DNA of 64,000 nucleotides from Niastella yeongjuensis (GTDB taxonomy: Bacteria > Bacteroidota > Bacteroidia > Chitinophagales > Chitinophagaceae), in the NCBI RefSeq assembly GCF_900110245.1, contig NZ_FOCZ01000003.1, positions 724,044-788,043 of the forward strand, given 5' to 3'. The notes under the pieces are model-generated. The model made no database searches. It saw nothing but the letters and a program-made list of their open reading frames with translations, and was not told where the DNA came from. Shown here one piece after another: positions 43,424 to 53,361 of this stretch; the stretch's first letter is position 1, and each line of letters starts with the position of its first letter. The translations under genes were made by a program, and so were the position numbers.

Positions 43424-45169
43424 ATGAGGACAATTTTACGCTTCAAGAAGCATTTGCTGCTTACTGCCTGTATTATTTTAGCCAACATTAGTTTTTCGCA
43501 ATTGTCCCAGGAATGGGTATCGCGCTATAACGGTTCCGGAAACGGCAGTGACGGGGCCAGATCGCTGGCGCTTGACAAAGACGGTAATGTATATGTAACG
43601 GGAAGCACTACCGGCACTACATCGGGTTTGGATTACAGAACAATAAAATACAGTCCTGCCGGCCAGGTACTCTGGAAAACCGTTTGGAATGGTTCTGCTA
43701 ACGGAGATGATGAAGCCTTTTCAATAGCTGTAGATGGCGATGGCAATGCTTATGTTACCGGAAGGAGCCAGGGTAATGGGACTGGGTTCGATATGGTTAC
43801 CATAAAATATAATTCAGCTGGCGTACGGCAATGGTCGGCAAAGTATAACACCCCCGGAAATACGCTCGACTGGGCGAAATCCATTGCAGTTGATAGTAAA
43901 GGTAATGTATACATTACCGGGGAAGGTGGACTGGGCGCCGATCTGACATCCGACTATGTCACTATAAAGTATAATACCAATGGAACGCGGCTATGGGTGG
44001 CCAGGTACGATGGCCCGGGCCGTAACGACGGCGCCAATGCTTTAGCGTTGGATGAAGATGGCAATGTGTATGTAACGGGTAGAAGCCCTGCCGGTATCGA
44101 CATCGATGAGGAAGATATGGATATGACCACCGTCAAGTACAATACGAATGGGGTTCAGCAATGGGTAGCCAGGTATGATGGGCCTGTTGCCGGCAATTTT
44201 TTTGATCAGGGACAAGCCATTGCAGTCGACAGGCTGGGGAATGTATATGTAACCGGAAACAGCGCCGGCAGTAATCTGGAAGATGCCGCAGACTATGCCA
44301 CTGTTAAATATAACCGGAATGGTATACAACTGTGGTCCGCAAGATACAATGGCCCCGGTAATTCCACCGACGTCCCCTGGTCAATTGCGGTAGACCAAGC
44401 CCTGAATGTTTACATTACAGGCTGGAGTGCTGCGGGGCCAAATGAAACGAATTTTGATTATGCTACTATCAAATACAACGTATACGGACAACAACTTTGG
44501 TTAAAAAGATATAACGGGCCGGCCAATGGTAATGACCAGGCAAGTGCCCTTGCCATTGACAAAGATCATAACGTATATGTAACCGGGCGAAGTACAGGTA
44601 TTGGCACGGGATATGATTTTGCAACCATTAAATACAATCTGTCTGGCCATGAACAATCGGTGGCAAGATATAATGGCCCGGGAAATGGCGCCGATGGCAC
44701 GGCGATCTTTATTGGATTGTATACATCGCATCCCATAGCTGTTGACAAAGACCGCAATGTATATGTAACGGGGCTAAGTACCGGAAATACCAACAATTTC
44801 GATCTTACCACTATTAAATATGGGCAGCCTGATGCGGTACTTCCTCCACTTATTACAAGCGACACAGAAGGTACAGGAGTCAGGAATACCATACCACCCA
44901 GCTTTAAGGTATTTGTGGCGCCTAATCCGGTAGCTATTACAACAAAAATCTCATATGATTTGCCGGTTGAAGGCAAGGTGTCCATAGGCATCTACGACAT
45001 GCTGGGCAGGAAGATCTCAACGCTGGTTGATGCCACCAAACCGGCGGGCATGCATTACACGGACTTCGATGTGTCTGCCCTGCCATCCGGTATATATACT
45101 TACCAGATCATGGTAAAAACGCCGCAATCATCGTGGTCACAAACAGGGAAGATAAGTGTAGTAAAATAA
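43424..45169 (+). CDS. SBBP beta-propeller repeat protein with T9SS sorting domain
   Basis: Secreted protein of 581 residues: signal peptide (to about Ser25), then eight copies of a roughly 55-residue repeat whose core is D-x-x-x-N-V-Y-V-T-G (for example DKDGNVYVTG, DSKGNVYITG, DQALNVYITG) followed by DYATIKYN and a WxxRYNGP segment, together forming SBBP-type propeller blades. The C-terminal 85 residues are a type A sorting domain of the type IX secretion system (VFVAPNPVAITTKISYDLP; GIYDMLGRKI; GIYTYQI). The protein is therefore exported through T9SS and anchored or released at the surface. Function unknown; binding is likely. It is followed by a terminator. Confidence 0.92.
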   Translation: MRTILRFKKHLLLTACIILANISFSQLSQEWVSRYNGSGNGSDGARSLALDKDGNVYVTGSTTGTTSGLDYRTIKYSPAGQVLWKTVWNGSANGDDEAFSIAVDGDGNAYVTGRSQGNGTGFDMVTIKYNSAGVRQWSAKYNTPGNTLDWAKSIAVDSKGNVYITGEGGLGADLTSDYVTIKYNTNGTRLWVARYDGPGRNDGANALALDEDGNVYVTGRSPAGIDIDEEDMDMTTVKYNTNGVQQWVARYDGPVAGNFFDQGQAIAVDRLGNVYVTGNSAGSNLEDAADYATVKYNRNGIQLWSARYNGPGNSTDVPWSIAVDQALNVYITGWSAAGPNETNFDYATIKYNVYGQQLWLKRYNGPANGNDQASALAIDKDHNVYVTGRSTGIGTGYDFATIKYNLSGHEQSVARYNGPGNGADGTAIFIGLYTSHPIAVDKDRNVYVTGLSTGNTNNFDLTTIKYGQPDAVLPPLITSDTEGTGVRNTIPPSFKVFVAPNPVAITTKISYDLPVEGKVSIGIYDMLGRKISTLVDATKPAGMHYTDFDVSALPSGIYTYQIMVKTPQSSWSQTGKISVVK

Positions 45170-45180
45170 AGGTTAGTAAC

Positions 45181-45220
45181 AAGGGCTTCGTCTGTAAGTA
45201 GGCGAAGCCTTTTCTTTTTC
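45181..45220. terminator. Intrinsic terminator between convergent genes
   Basis: GGCTTCG (45184-45190) pairs with CGAAGCC (45203-45209), extended by A-T and G-T pairs, then TTTTCTTTTTC. It lies 11 bases after the SBBP gene stop and just before the stop of the convergent metzincin gene. Confidence 0.8.
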
Positions 45221-45233
45221 GTTATTTCATTGC

Positions 45234-46172
45234 TTATTTAAAGAAAGGACTGACGTTTAGAATATCCCGGTCAGTTTGTTGAAGTATACAGTTGGGGTAA
45301 ATCAGGTAGCCTGTCCACATGATTGCCAGATCATTCATATTATCCGGATGAGGCAGCCCGAAGGCATGACCTAATTCATGTCCGCCGCCGCCAATCCATC
45401 TGTTGGGATCTGGGTTTTCGGGGTTTAAACCAAGGAGGCCCTTTAAGTCCTGATCGCCCATTGCACAGAAGCCTGTTGATCCGGCTCCGCCGCCCGGTGC
45501 AGCCACATAAACAAAATAGGCATAGTTTGTAGTGTTAAAAGAACTGCCTAATAATTGTTGCATTTCATAGTACGTGTTATTGTAAGCATAAAAGCGGGGA
45601 TCTGTTCCGCTGATGCTTCCATTGTCACTGTTATACCAGGTGCTGTCATGTAAGCCCGTTAATGTATCAACTACCAGCGGATTTAACACGAACGTTTTGT
45701 TATTCCCCATCTGTGTTTTATACCAGGCCTGTATATTCGTGGTTGCATCTTTTAATGCAGTATAGTAGCTTTGATTAAACTGTTTGCCTCTGGGTGTTAT
45801 AAGGTAAACTACTACTGAATTCAGGATAGGGGCAATTGTTATTTCTTTTATTACACTGTCCCTGCCTATGGCATTCATTGCTACCAGTTTTACCGAGTAG
45901 GTTCGCGGCGAATTATAGGTACGTTTTTCGTTTTTGTTGTTTGATACGTCGGTACCTGAGAAATACCATATATAACTGTTGCTGTAGGTGGAGGTGTTAT
46001 TGAAAGTCACGGTGCATGGCACCTGTCTGCTGTTATTTAAACTGAATGTGAAATCAGCTTGCGGTTTCTTTCCCGTTGATGGTTTATCTATACCACAGTC
46101 ATAGTCCTTTTTACAGGAAATAAAAAAAGTAAGCGTGGATAAGACGACGATAGAAAAAAGTTTTGGCTGCAT
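45234..46172 (-). CDS. PKD-domain lipoprotein with metzincin-type metalloprotease domain
   Basis: Lipoprotein of 312 residues: lipobox FFISC (Cys20), a PKD domain (about 38-115, with ADFTF, VTFNNTS, YIWYFSG and RTYSVKLVA), and a C-terminal zinc-protease domain with HELGHAFGLPH (His265, Glu266, His269, His275), the extended metzincin motif. The end (AIMWTGYLIYPNCIL) supplies the Met-turn (IMW). A surface protease of this kind may process proteins or scavenge peptides. The gene is monocistronic, separated from neighbours by a terminator. Confidence 0.88.
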   Translation of the reverse strand: MQPKLFSIVVLSTLTFFISCKKDYDCGIDKPSTGKKPQADFTFSLNNSRQVPCTVTFNNTSTYSNSYIWYFSGTDVSNNKNEKRTYNSPRTYSVKLVAMNAIGRDSVIKEITIAPILNSVVVYLITPRGKQFNQSYYTALKDATTNIQAWYKTQMGNNKTFVLNPLVVDTLTGLHDSTWYNSDNGSISGTDPRFYAYNNTYYEMQQLLGSSFNTTNYAYFVYVAAPGGGAGSTGFCAMGDQDLKGLLGLNPENPDPNRWIGGGGHELGHAFGLPHPDNMNDLAIMWTGYLIYPNCILQQTDRDILNVSPFFK

Positions 46173-46335
46173 GTCGAACGTTTTTGAATCAAATTATAAG
46201 AATCGTTTTGAAATGCATGCTCAAACTATTCAAGGTCATCGTTTAGCCAGGTAATAAACCATTAAAGCGCCTGTTTATTGATCTAAATCATAAATTATCG
46301 GGTACCCATTTTATAAAATTGTGCATGTGCCCGGG

Positions 46336-47862
46336 TTATTGCAACCAGCCTTCTCTTTTCAAATATATCAACAAGCTGGAATCTCCAGCCGATAAAGGCG
46401 GTAACCAAATAGCGAGTTGTTCACGCGACCACCAGTTGCCTTCGGCATTGCCTGGTTTGGCAAACCGGTAGCGATACAAAATTGCCCGAATGTACTTAGG
46501 TGGGTTATGGGGAAAAGGATTTTGTGCAAACAAACTGGTTGCCATGGGATCGTTGTGCAACAATTTGTATATGAGGTGTAAAGTCCAGGGATATTCATCG
46601 GCAGTTGACATGGCTGCGAACCACATTTGCCAGTCAAGCCGCAATTGATAAGGCGCTACTTGCGGCGATGGTTGGTTGAGTAGCACCGGTAGCCCCTTAT
46701 ACAGATAAGGTTGCCAGTGAGCATTGTCGCTAGAGTCGTTATCCGCGGTTCCTTCAAACACTACATTGAGGCGTTCCTGGCCTACCGACCCGAATGCGCC
46801 ATACGTATTCACCAATTCAAACGGATCGAAGGAAGTGTTCATGATCTGTTTGGAGGAGAAAAGGTTTGCTGCGGGTTGAATACTGAGCAGTCCAACAATG
46901 AGGGTCACAGCCCAGGCGGTTGTTTGCATGGGTTTTGAATAGACAGCGGTTTCTCGGGCAGCATCAGCTTTTTGCACCAGTCTTTTGGGAAGTAGTTTTG
47001 TCCAGAAGCCATCGTCGAAACACGCCAGGGCCGGAATGATGGACAGCCAGTTCAGAAAGGAAAGATTGCCGCTGGCAATCAGGGTAAGCTGTAATAAGAT
47101 CATGATCACTCCGGCAATATGCCTTGCGGGGCGGGGCCAGAAAGCAAAGACCGGCGCTACCAGCTCTGCGAGCCAGTTGAACCATACGCCTATCCTTAAA
47201 ACGCTGTGTGGCAGAAAATGAAACCAGCGGCTTAACGGACCGGGAATAGGTTGTGTTTCGAAATGATAATACAACGCGGTGCTGTTGCGCCATACTTCAT
47301 CACCCCGCAATTTGATCAGTCCTGCGCCCAGCATTAACCGGCAAATCAACCAACGGAACAGCACAATAATGGGAAAGGGAGGCGCCCGCCGGGGAAAAGG
47401 ACGCATATCGAGCAACGGACAAAGAAAGATGGCCAGAAAGCCGGTTTCACACAATTGAATTTCCCAACCATAGCCGTACCATTCCTGCCCTATATGAACC
47501 AGTGACAGGTACAACACCCACAGCAGCGCCATAATAATTGCATTGGCAAACCCGGCTGCCACTAAACACGACAGCACAAACCCGATCCACGAAACTGTTA
47601 TCAACGCGGTGTCGGTATGCCAGAACCAGAAAATGGAAGGCAATTTTATAAATGAAGCACCATTGGAACCCAGCCATTGGCTGATGCTTTTTATGTACAA
47701 ACTAACCGGAAGCAATCCATGTGAACCAATGAGGGGCAGTACCTGGTTGATGGCCACCAGAAAGGCGATCGCATAAATAAGACCCAGCATACGAAGGATC
47801 ATAAACCGGGTGAGCCAGTAGGAAGGGGCAGCGCGTTCTTCAATAGTTGTTTTGTTGTTCAT
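46336..47862 (-). CDS. Lipase-maturation-factor-like membrane protein
   Basis: Integral membrane protein of 508 residues (start ATG 47862; the TTG at 47868 is less likely). About 8-10 hydrophobic segments fill the first 350 residues, beginning YWLTRFMILRMLGLIYAIAF; then HTDTALITVSW and the LMF-type loop LIKLRGDEVWRNSTALYYHFETQPIP, and a C-terminal soluble part with WQPYLYKGLPVLLNQPSPQVAPYQLRLDWQMW. These are the marks of the LMF1/LMF2-related family of bacteria. The C-terminal domain of the family binds or folds client proteins in eukaryotes; role in bacteria unknown. Divergent from the sigma-factor gene. Confidence 0.85.
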   Translation of the reverse strand: MNNKTTIEERAAPSYWLTRFMILRMLGLIYAIAFLVAINQVLPLIGSHGLLPVSLYIKSISQWLGSNGASFIKLPSIFWFWHTDTALITVSWIGFVLSCLVAAGFANAIIMALLWVLYLSLVHIGQEWYGYGWEIQLCETGFLAIFLCPLLDMRPFPRRAPPFPIIVLFRWLICRLMLGAGLIKLRGDEVWRNSTALYYHFETQPIPGPLSRWFHFLPHSVLRIGVWFNWLAELVAPVFAFWPRPARHIAGVIMILLQLTLIASGNLSFLNWLSIIPALACFDDGFWTKLLPKRLVQKADAARETAVYSKPMQTTAWAVTLIVGLLSIQPAANLFSSKQIMNTSFDPFELVNTYGAFGSVGQERLNVVFEGTADNDSSDNAHWQPYLYKGLPVLLNQPSPQVAPYQLRLDWQMWFAAMSTADEYPWTLHLIYKLLHNDPMATSLFAQNPFPHNPPKYIRAILYRYRFAKPGNAEGNWWSREQLAIWLPPLSAGDSSLLIYLKREGWLQ

Positions 47863-47979
47863 ATACAAAGGTTTGAAGTGAACGGGTAATTACAGCGCTA
47901 CAAACCGGATGCCTGTTTGTTTTATATTAAAAAATTGTAAAGTTTCTCTGGGAGAAAGGTAAAAGATAACCATGAATTT

Positions 47980-47987
47980 TAAGTTTG
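47980..47987 (+). promoter_or_regulatory. Putative -7 promoter box of the sigma-factor gene
   Basis: TAAGTTTG, an exact fit to the Bacteroidota TAnnTTTG box, 18 bases upstream of the ATG at 48006. The -33 box is not clear. Confidence 0.4.
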
Positions 47988-48005
47988 CACCAAGGTTTAT
48001 TACGG

Positions 48006-48596
48006 ATGGGAAAGGTATATATAGAAAATGTTCTGCTACAGGCCACAGCGGAAGGCGATGAAAAAGCCTTCAGTGAAATATTCAATCATTACCGCAATAA
48101 GATCTATTCCTTTGCCTGCCGCCTTACCGGTTCAACCGATGTTGCTGACGAAATATTACTGGATGTTTTTCTAAGGGTGTGGATGAAGCGGGAAGAACTT
48201 CCTGAGATAAAGCTTTTTCAGGCATGGCTTTTTACCATTACCCGTAACAGGGTCTTCAGTACGCTGAAACAAATGGCGCTTCGAAAAGAAGCAGAGAATT
48301 CCTTTGAAAAAGGAAATAACCTTTTGCTGGAGTCAACCCCGCATGATTTTTTGCTGGATAAAGAATACCAGGACGTGCTGCAAAAGGCAGTTGCCCAATT
48401 ACCGCCTCAACAGAAAAAAGTGTACATGCTCATCAAAGAGTATGGTATGAAAAGGGAAGAGGCTGCACAGGAATTGAACCTGTCGCCCGAAACAGTGAAA
48501 CATTATTTGTCAGAAGCTATGTATTCCGTTCGTACGTATTGCCTTGCTCACTTAGGTGTTTATGCAACCCTGCTTATTATTAAGGACCTCTATTAA
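48006..48596 (+). CDS. ECF RNA polymerase sigma factor (FecI-like)
   Basis: Sigma-70 family ECF factor of 196 residues; ATG 48006 preferred over a TTG 21 bases upstream. Region 2 (about 20-90: AFSEIFNHYRNKIYSFACRLTG, DEILLDVFLRVW) and region 4 (about 120-180: AVAQLPPQQKKVYMLIKEYGMKREEAA, SPETVKHYLSEA) are both present. Bacteroidota use such FecI-like factors with a FecR anti-sigma factor, encoded next, and a SusC that carries an STN domain, encoded after it. It is expected to direct transcription of the SusCD operon when substrate is present. Confidence 0.95.
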   Translation: MGKVYIENVLLQATAEGDEKAFSEIFNHYRNKIYSFACRLTGSTDVADEILLDVFLRVWMKREELPEIKLFQAWLFTITRNRVFSTLKQMALRKEAENSFEKGNNLLLESTPHDFLLDKEYQDVLQKAVAQLPPQQKKVYMLIKEYGMKREEAAQELNLSPETVKHYLSEAMYSVRTYCLAHLGVYATLLIIKDLY

Positions 48597-48710
48597 TTGT
48601 TTCCCGCTACAGCTTCGTAATATTAAGAAATTGTTACACGAACATTTTTTTTAGTTTTCAGCCCCCCCATCTTTTTTTAACAGGAGTCTTGTATTGTAAA
48701 CTCACTGTCT

Positions 48711-49895
48711 GTGTCTGATTTTATAACATTGTTCCGCAAATACGCTGAGGGTTCCTGTACCGATAACGAAAAACAGGAATTGTTTACGCTGATCGCTTTA
48801 TCGGAAAATGATTCCATGCTACATGATGAATTGGATCTTCTTATCAACACCATGGATGAAGATCTGGCGGTACCTAATGAGAAGGCCAATGAGATCCTGT
48901 CGGTTATTCTACGCCTAAAACCGGGGAAAGCAAAAACAAAAAGACTGTTCCCATTTGTATGGCAGGCTGCTGCTGCCATCCTGTTGCTGTTGGGCAGCGG
49001 TCTGTATTTTCTGCTTACACGACCTGCAGCCACGAATACTACACAGCTGGCTGTTGTAAAAGAAATAACGCCGGCTGCCAACGGCGCCATTCTTACACTC
49101 GATAATGGGAGGACCATTCTATTGGATAGTATGCAGCAGAATGTTATTTACCAAAGTGGATCAACAATAAAACTGAATAAAGGCGTGGTGACATATGAAG
49201 CAAATACTTCCGGTACTGCCAGCTACAACACCCTCACCACACCTAAAGGAAGAATATTTCACCTGGTGCTGCCCGATAGTTCAGATGTATGGTTGAATGC
49301 AGGCAGTTCAATAAGATACCCTACTGCATTTACAGGCGCCGAAAGAAAGGTAGAGCTGCAGGGGGAAGCCTATTTTGAAGTAGCGCACAATGCCCACAAG
49401 CCGTTTATCGTAAGCAAGGGCAGTACTACTGTACAGGTACTCGGCACCCATTTCAATGTGAACGCTTATGATGATGAAGAGGCAATCAAAACAACCTTGC
49501 TGGAAGGAAGCGTGAAAGTGGTGTTATCGGCAGGCCGCAATCCACAATCGGCAATATTAAAACCTGGTCAGCAAGCCATTGCAATAGGCAGCCCGGTCAC
49601 CACTGCCCATTCACTACTCACCATAAACAATTCTCCGGATCTTGACCAGGTAATTGCCTGGCGAAAAGGCATCTTCAATTTTGAGAATGCTGATCTTAAA
49701 GCGGTGATGCGTCAACTGGAAAGGTGGTACGATATACAGGTGGCGTACGAAAACAATGTGCCCAATATTGTCTTTGGCGGAAAAATGAAACGCGATCTGA
49801 ACCTGTCTCAGGTGCTCAGGATCCTGGAAATATCAAAGGTGAATTTCAGGCTAGAGGACAGAAAATTGATTGTTAGCAGCCAATTATCTAATTAA
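48711..49895 (+). CDS. FecR-family anti-sigma factor
   Basis: Inner-membrane anti-sigma factor of 394 residues; GTG at 48711 gives the standard short N-terminal cytoplasmic domain (about 1-80, DFITLFRKYAEGSC), a transmembrane helix (FVWQAAAAILLLLGSGLYFLL, about 83-103), the periplasmic FecR domain (about 180-280, TPKGRIFHLVLPDSSDVWLN and GEAYFEVAHNA) and a C-terminal DUF4974-like domain (VMRQLERWYDIQVAYE). It sequesters the sigma factor encoded upstream until signalled by the STN domain of the SusC that follows. It is separated by about 115 bases from the sigma gene and 46 bases from the SusC gene. Confidence 0.95.
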   Translation: MSDFITLFRKYAEGSCTDNEKQELFTLIALSENDSMLHDELDLLINTMDEDLAVPNEKANEILSVILRLKPGKAKTKRLFPFVWQAAAAILLLLGSGLYFLLTRPAATNTTQLAVVKEITPAANGAILTLDNGRTILLDSMQQNVIYQSGSTIKLNKGVVTYEANTSGTASYNTLTTPKGRIFHLVLPDSSDVWLNAGSSIRYPTAFTGAERKVELQGEAYFEVAHNAHKPFIVSKGSTTVQVLGTHFNVNAYDDEEAIKTTLLEGSVKVVLSAGRNPQSAILKPGQQAIAIGSPVTTAHSLLTINNSPDLDQVIAWRKGIFNFENADLKAVMRQLERWYDIQVAYENNVPNIVFGGKMKRDLNLSQVLRILEISKVNFRLEDRKLIVSSQLSN

Positions 49896-49941
49896 TAACT
49901 GAACTCCATATTGCTCAATTTTAAATTCAACTCTCCCCTCC

Positions 49942-52900
49942 ATGAGTACTTACTTAATGGGTAAGCCCTTCAGGCATTTTACCAAAAAGCTAATGGCAAT
50001 GAAATTGATTATGGTGCTGATGACAGCCGCGTTCCTGCAGGTGCGCGCTACAGAAGCCGAATCGCAGACCATCACTTTATCGGGACGCAACTTTACCTTG
50101 AAGGAAGTATTTGCTTCACTGGAAAGGCAAACCGATTATGTGGTGTTTTACAATGTGGCATTATTGCAGCATACCAAACCGGTAACTGTATCGGTGAAGA
50201 ATATGCCGGTAGAGGATTTTATGAAAATGATTATGACCAATCAGCCGGTGTATTATGAAGTGAGTGGTAAAACTATTACCATCAAAGAGAAGATCAATGC
50301 GGAAAAAGGGGTGACGGAACAACCTGCGCCGTCGGTGGCAACAGACCCCGTAACGGGAAAGGTTACTGACGAAGAAGGGCGACCGCTTTCAGGGGCTACA
50401 GTAAGAGTTGCAGGCACCAAAAGATCTGTACAGACCAGTTCAACCGGTGAGTTTACCATCGAGGCAAAAAGTGCTGATGTACTGGTAGTATCCTTTGTTG
50501 GTTTCGAAGAGAAACGGATACAAGCGGGAAAAGGATCTTTACCGGTTCAGGTAAAGCTGAGTGTGTCTGCCAACAATCTGGAAGAAGTAGTGGCCATTGG
50601 TTATGGCAATGCAAGGAAGAAAGACCTTACGGGCGCTGTTTCCACCGTGAAAATGCGCGATCTGCAGAATATTCCGGTTCCCCGTGTTGACCAAATGCTT
50701 GCCGGCAGAATTGCAGGGGCAGAGTTTATGTCGACTGATGGCCAGCCCGGTTCCGGAGCCTCTGTACGTATCCGTGGTACCCGGTCTATCACTGCAAGTA
50801 ATGAACCGCTTTATATAGTAGATGGAGTAATGGATGGCATTAACAGTTTAAATGATTTGAATCCTTCTGATATTGCCAGCATCAGCGTACTAAAGGATGC
50901 TTCTTCTACCGCCATATATGGTTCAAGGGGTGCCAACGGGGTAATCATCATTACAACCAAGAGCGGAGCCGATAAGGGTGGTAAAACTGATTTTACAGCC
51001 AGAACAAATCAGGGTTTTGCGGAAATGGCCAGCTACCTGAAAGTGATGGATGCTACGCAGTTTGCCCAGTTACAGAATGACCGGTTTTACTTTACCAGTA
51101 CTGCCAACCAGACAAAGCCACTGGAAGACTATCCCTATCCCGATCCGCTTTCATTGGGTAAGGGCAGCGACTGGCAACGGGCCATAACCCGTCGTGCACG
51201 TTTTTCAAATTATGCATTGAGTGCCTCAGGTGGCAATAAAAATACCCGGTACTATTTCTCCGGTAACTATGATAATATCAACGCGGTGATCCTGAACAGT
51301 GGCATGAAGCGTTACCAGTTTCGCCTGAACCTCGATCAAACACTTAGTAAGTATGTAAAAGCAGGTGTGCGTTTAAATTATTCCAATGCTAAACAGGAAC
51401 AACCGTTGCGTTATTTAGGTGCCTATGCCAACTGGAGTGTGAACTACACCATGGTGGCGCCTGTTGTTCCCATCTATAATCCAGATGGTACCCTGAACGA
51501 CTGGAATTCACAACAATATTCTGGCGCCGTATTCGATTCTCCTATGTTTGAAGCGACACTGAGAAAGAATACCCTGAATGATGGAACACTGGGTTCTATG
51601 ATGTACATGGAGGTGCAGCCTATAAAAGATCTGTTGCTGCGTTCTACCATTTCTTATTCGAACTATGTGGGTTCTGCTGACGCGTTGGTGCCTTCCACCA
51701 TGCCCAGCCGGGCTACTACCGGTCCGGCCACTTCTAAAAGTGTGACGCGGAATAATAATCTCCTGAATGAAAACACGATCACTTATAATCACAATTTTGG
51801 CAGCAACCATCATTTCAATGCCCTGTATGGATTTACCATACAAAAGCAGAATTTTAACCGGATAGCATTAAGCGGTACCGGTTATTATATAGACGAAACT
51901 GCTTTATGGGATATAGGATCTATCCCTAACAAAAACAACCTGACTGTCAGCGGGTCGAAAGAAATGCAAAGCCGCATGTCGCACCTGGCCCGTATCAATT
52001 ATAATTATGCGGAAAAATATTACCTGACTGCTACTTTGCGCAGGGATGGTGCCTCCAACTTTGCCGCCAATAATAAATGGGCGTATTTTCCTTCAGCAGG
52101 TTTTCGCTGGAATGTGCTGAATGAAAATTTCATGAAAGGCGCCAAACTGGATGAATTTGCCTTCCGGCTAAGTGCAGGTACATCGGGTAATGATGCCATT
52201 GCCCGGTACCAGTCGCTCGACCGCCTGAGTTCCACTACATCCGGCTACCTGTTCGGTGGTACCCAGCCGGTGGCTTTTTATCCTACCGGATTGGCCAATG
52301 CCGGCCTTAAATGGGAAAAGACGAGTACCTATAATGCAGGCGTTGACCTTTCCTTCTTCAATAAACGCCTTGGTGTTACGGTAGATGCTTATAAGAGCAA
52401 TACCTCTGACCTGTTGCTGACGGTGCAGCTGCCCAACCAGACAGGCTTTGCCTCAAGGCTGATGAATTTTGGTAAAACATCCAACAAGGGTATTGAACTG
52501 ACGGTTAACTACGATGTTATCCGCAAACGCGACTTTAGCTGGTCTACCAGCTTTACCATTGCACACAATAAACAAATGGTAGATGCGATAGGGCTGGTTG
52601 GAAGGGTTGTTACCAACACATATACCTATGGTGCGCAATATATGATCAATGGTTACCAGGAAGGCTACCCGCTGAATGCCGTTTACGGTTTCCAATATGC
52701 AGGGGTATGGAAAAGTCAGGCCGAGATAGACAAGAATAAAACAGATAAGAAATATGCTTCGGCTTCAGCGGCTTTTTTAGTTCCCGGGCGTGAACGTTAT
52801 ATCGATCAGAACAATGATGGCTTGTTAAATACCGATGATATGGTATACCTGGGTAATGCCGATCCCGATGTGTATGGCGGTCTTCAGAATACCTTTCGTT

Positions 52901-53355
52901 ATAAAAATGTTTTCCTGTCGTTTTATTTAAACTATTCATTGGGTGGCAGATTGTATAATCCTGCTGAAATGTTTATGGGAACGGGCGTATACCTGAATAA
53001 TCAATATAGTTATATGACCAATGCCTGGCAGCCTGTACGAAATCCTGATTCAGATATACCAAGAGCTGATTCAAAAGATGAGATCCCCAACGACCGGTTT
53101 GTACACGATGCTTCTTTTTTACGGTTGAAAGCAGCATCGATTGGGTATTCATTCGATCTGTCAAAACTCACCAACCAAAAACTGAAATCATTAGCGCTTT
53201 CGTTGAACGGCAGCAACCTGTTCCTGTTGAAACACTATAACGGGTTCGATCCGGAGGTGTCTACCCAAAGCAGTAATTCTGCTTTGCGCCGGATAGACAA
53301 TGGTGCTTTCCCGCCCAACCGTACAATAACATTTACCGCTGAACTTAAATTCTAA
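49942..53355 (+). CDS. SusC-like TonB-dependent transporter with STN signalling domain
   Basis: Outer-membrane transporter of 1137 residues. After the signal peptide (to about Ala35) comes an STN (secretin/TonB short N-terminal) domain (about 48-110, ITLSGRNFTLKEVFASLERQ and VKNMPVEDFMKMIM), then a carboxypeptidase-D regulatory-like domain (about 128-210), TonB-box region ending VVAIGYG, plug domain with SVLKDASSTAIYGSRGANG, and the beta-barrel ending ITFTAELKF. The STN domain passes the transport signal to the FecR protein encoded next to it. Length is typical for this class. Confidence 0.97.
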   Translation: MSTYLMGKPFRHFTKKLMAMKLIMVLMTAAFLQVRATEAESQTITLSGRNFTLKEVFASLERQTDYVVFYNVALLQHTKPVTVSVKNMPVEDFMKMIMTNQPVYYEVSGKTITIKEKINAEKGVTEQPAPSVATDPVTGKVTDEEGRPLSGATVRVAGTKRSVQTSSTGEFTIEAKSADVLVVSFVGFEEKRIQAGKGSLPVQVKLSVSANNLEEVVAIGYGNARKKDLTGAVSTVKMRDLQNIPVPRVDQMLAGRIAGAEFMSTDGQPGSGASVRIRGTRSITASNEPLYIVDGVMDGINSLNDLNPSDIASISVLKDASSTAIYGSRGANGVIIITTKSGADKGGKTDFTARTNQGFAEMASYLKVMDATQFAQLQNDRFYFTSTANQTKPLEDYPYPDPLSLGKGSDWQRAITRRARFSNYALSASGGNKNTRYYFSGNYDNINAVILNSGMKRYQFRLNLDQTLSKYVKAGVRLNYSNAKQEQPLRYLGAYANWSVNYTMVAPVVPIYNPDGTLNDWNSQQYSGAVFDSPMFEATLRKNTLNDGTLGSMMYMEVQPIKDLLLRSTISYSNYVGSADALVPSTMPSRATTGPATSKSVTRNNNLLNENTITYNHNFGSNHHFNALYGFTIQKQNFNRIALSGTGYYIDETALWDIGSIPNKNNLTVSGSKEMQSRMSHLARINYNYAEKYYLTATLRRDGASNFAANNKWAYFPSAGFRWNVLNENFMKGAKLDEFAFRLSAGTSGNDAIARYQSLDRLSSTTSGYLFGGTQPVAFYPTGLANAGLKWEKTSTYNAGVDLSFFNKRLGVTVDAYKSNTSDLLLTVQLPNQTGFASRLMNFGKTSNKGIELTVNYDVIRKRDFSWSTSFTIAHNKQMVDAIGLVGRVVTNTYTYGAQYMINGYQEGYPLNAVYGFQYAGVWKSQAEIDKNKTDKKYASASAAFLVPGRERYIDQNNDGLLNTDDMVYLGNADPDVYGGLQNTFRYKNVFLSFYLNYSLGGRLYNPAEMFMGTGVYLNNQYSYMTNAWQPVRNPDSDIPRADSKDEIPNDRFVHDASFLRLKAASIGYSFDLSKLTNQKLKSLALSLNGSNLFLLKHYNGFDPEVSTQSSNSALRRIDNGAFPPNRTITFTAELKF

Positions 53356-53361
53356 AAAAAC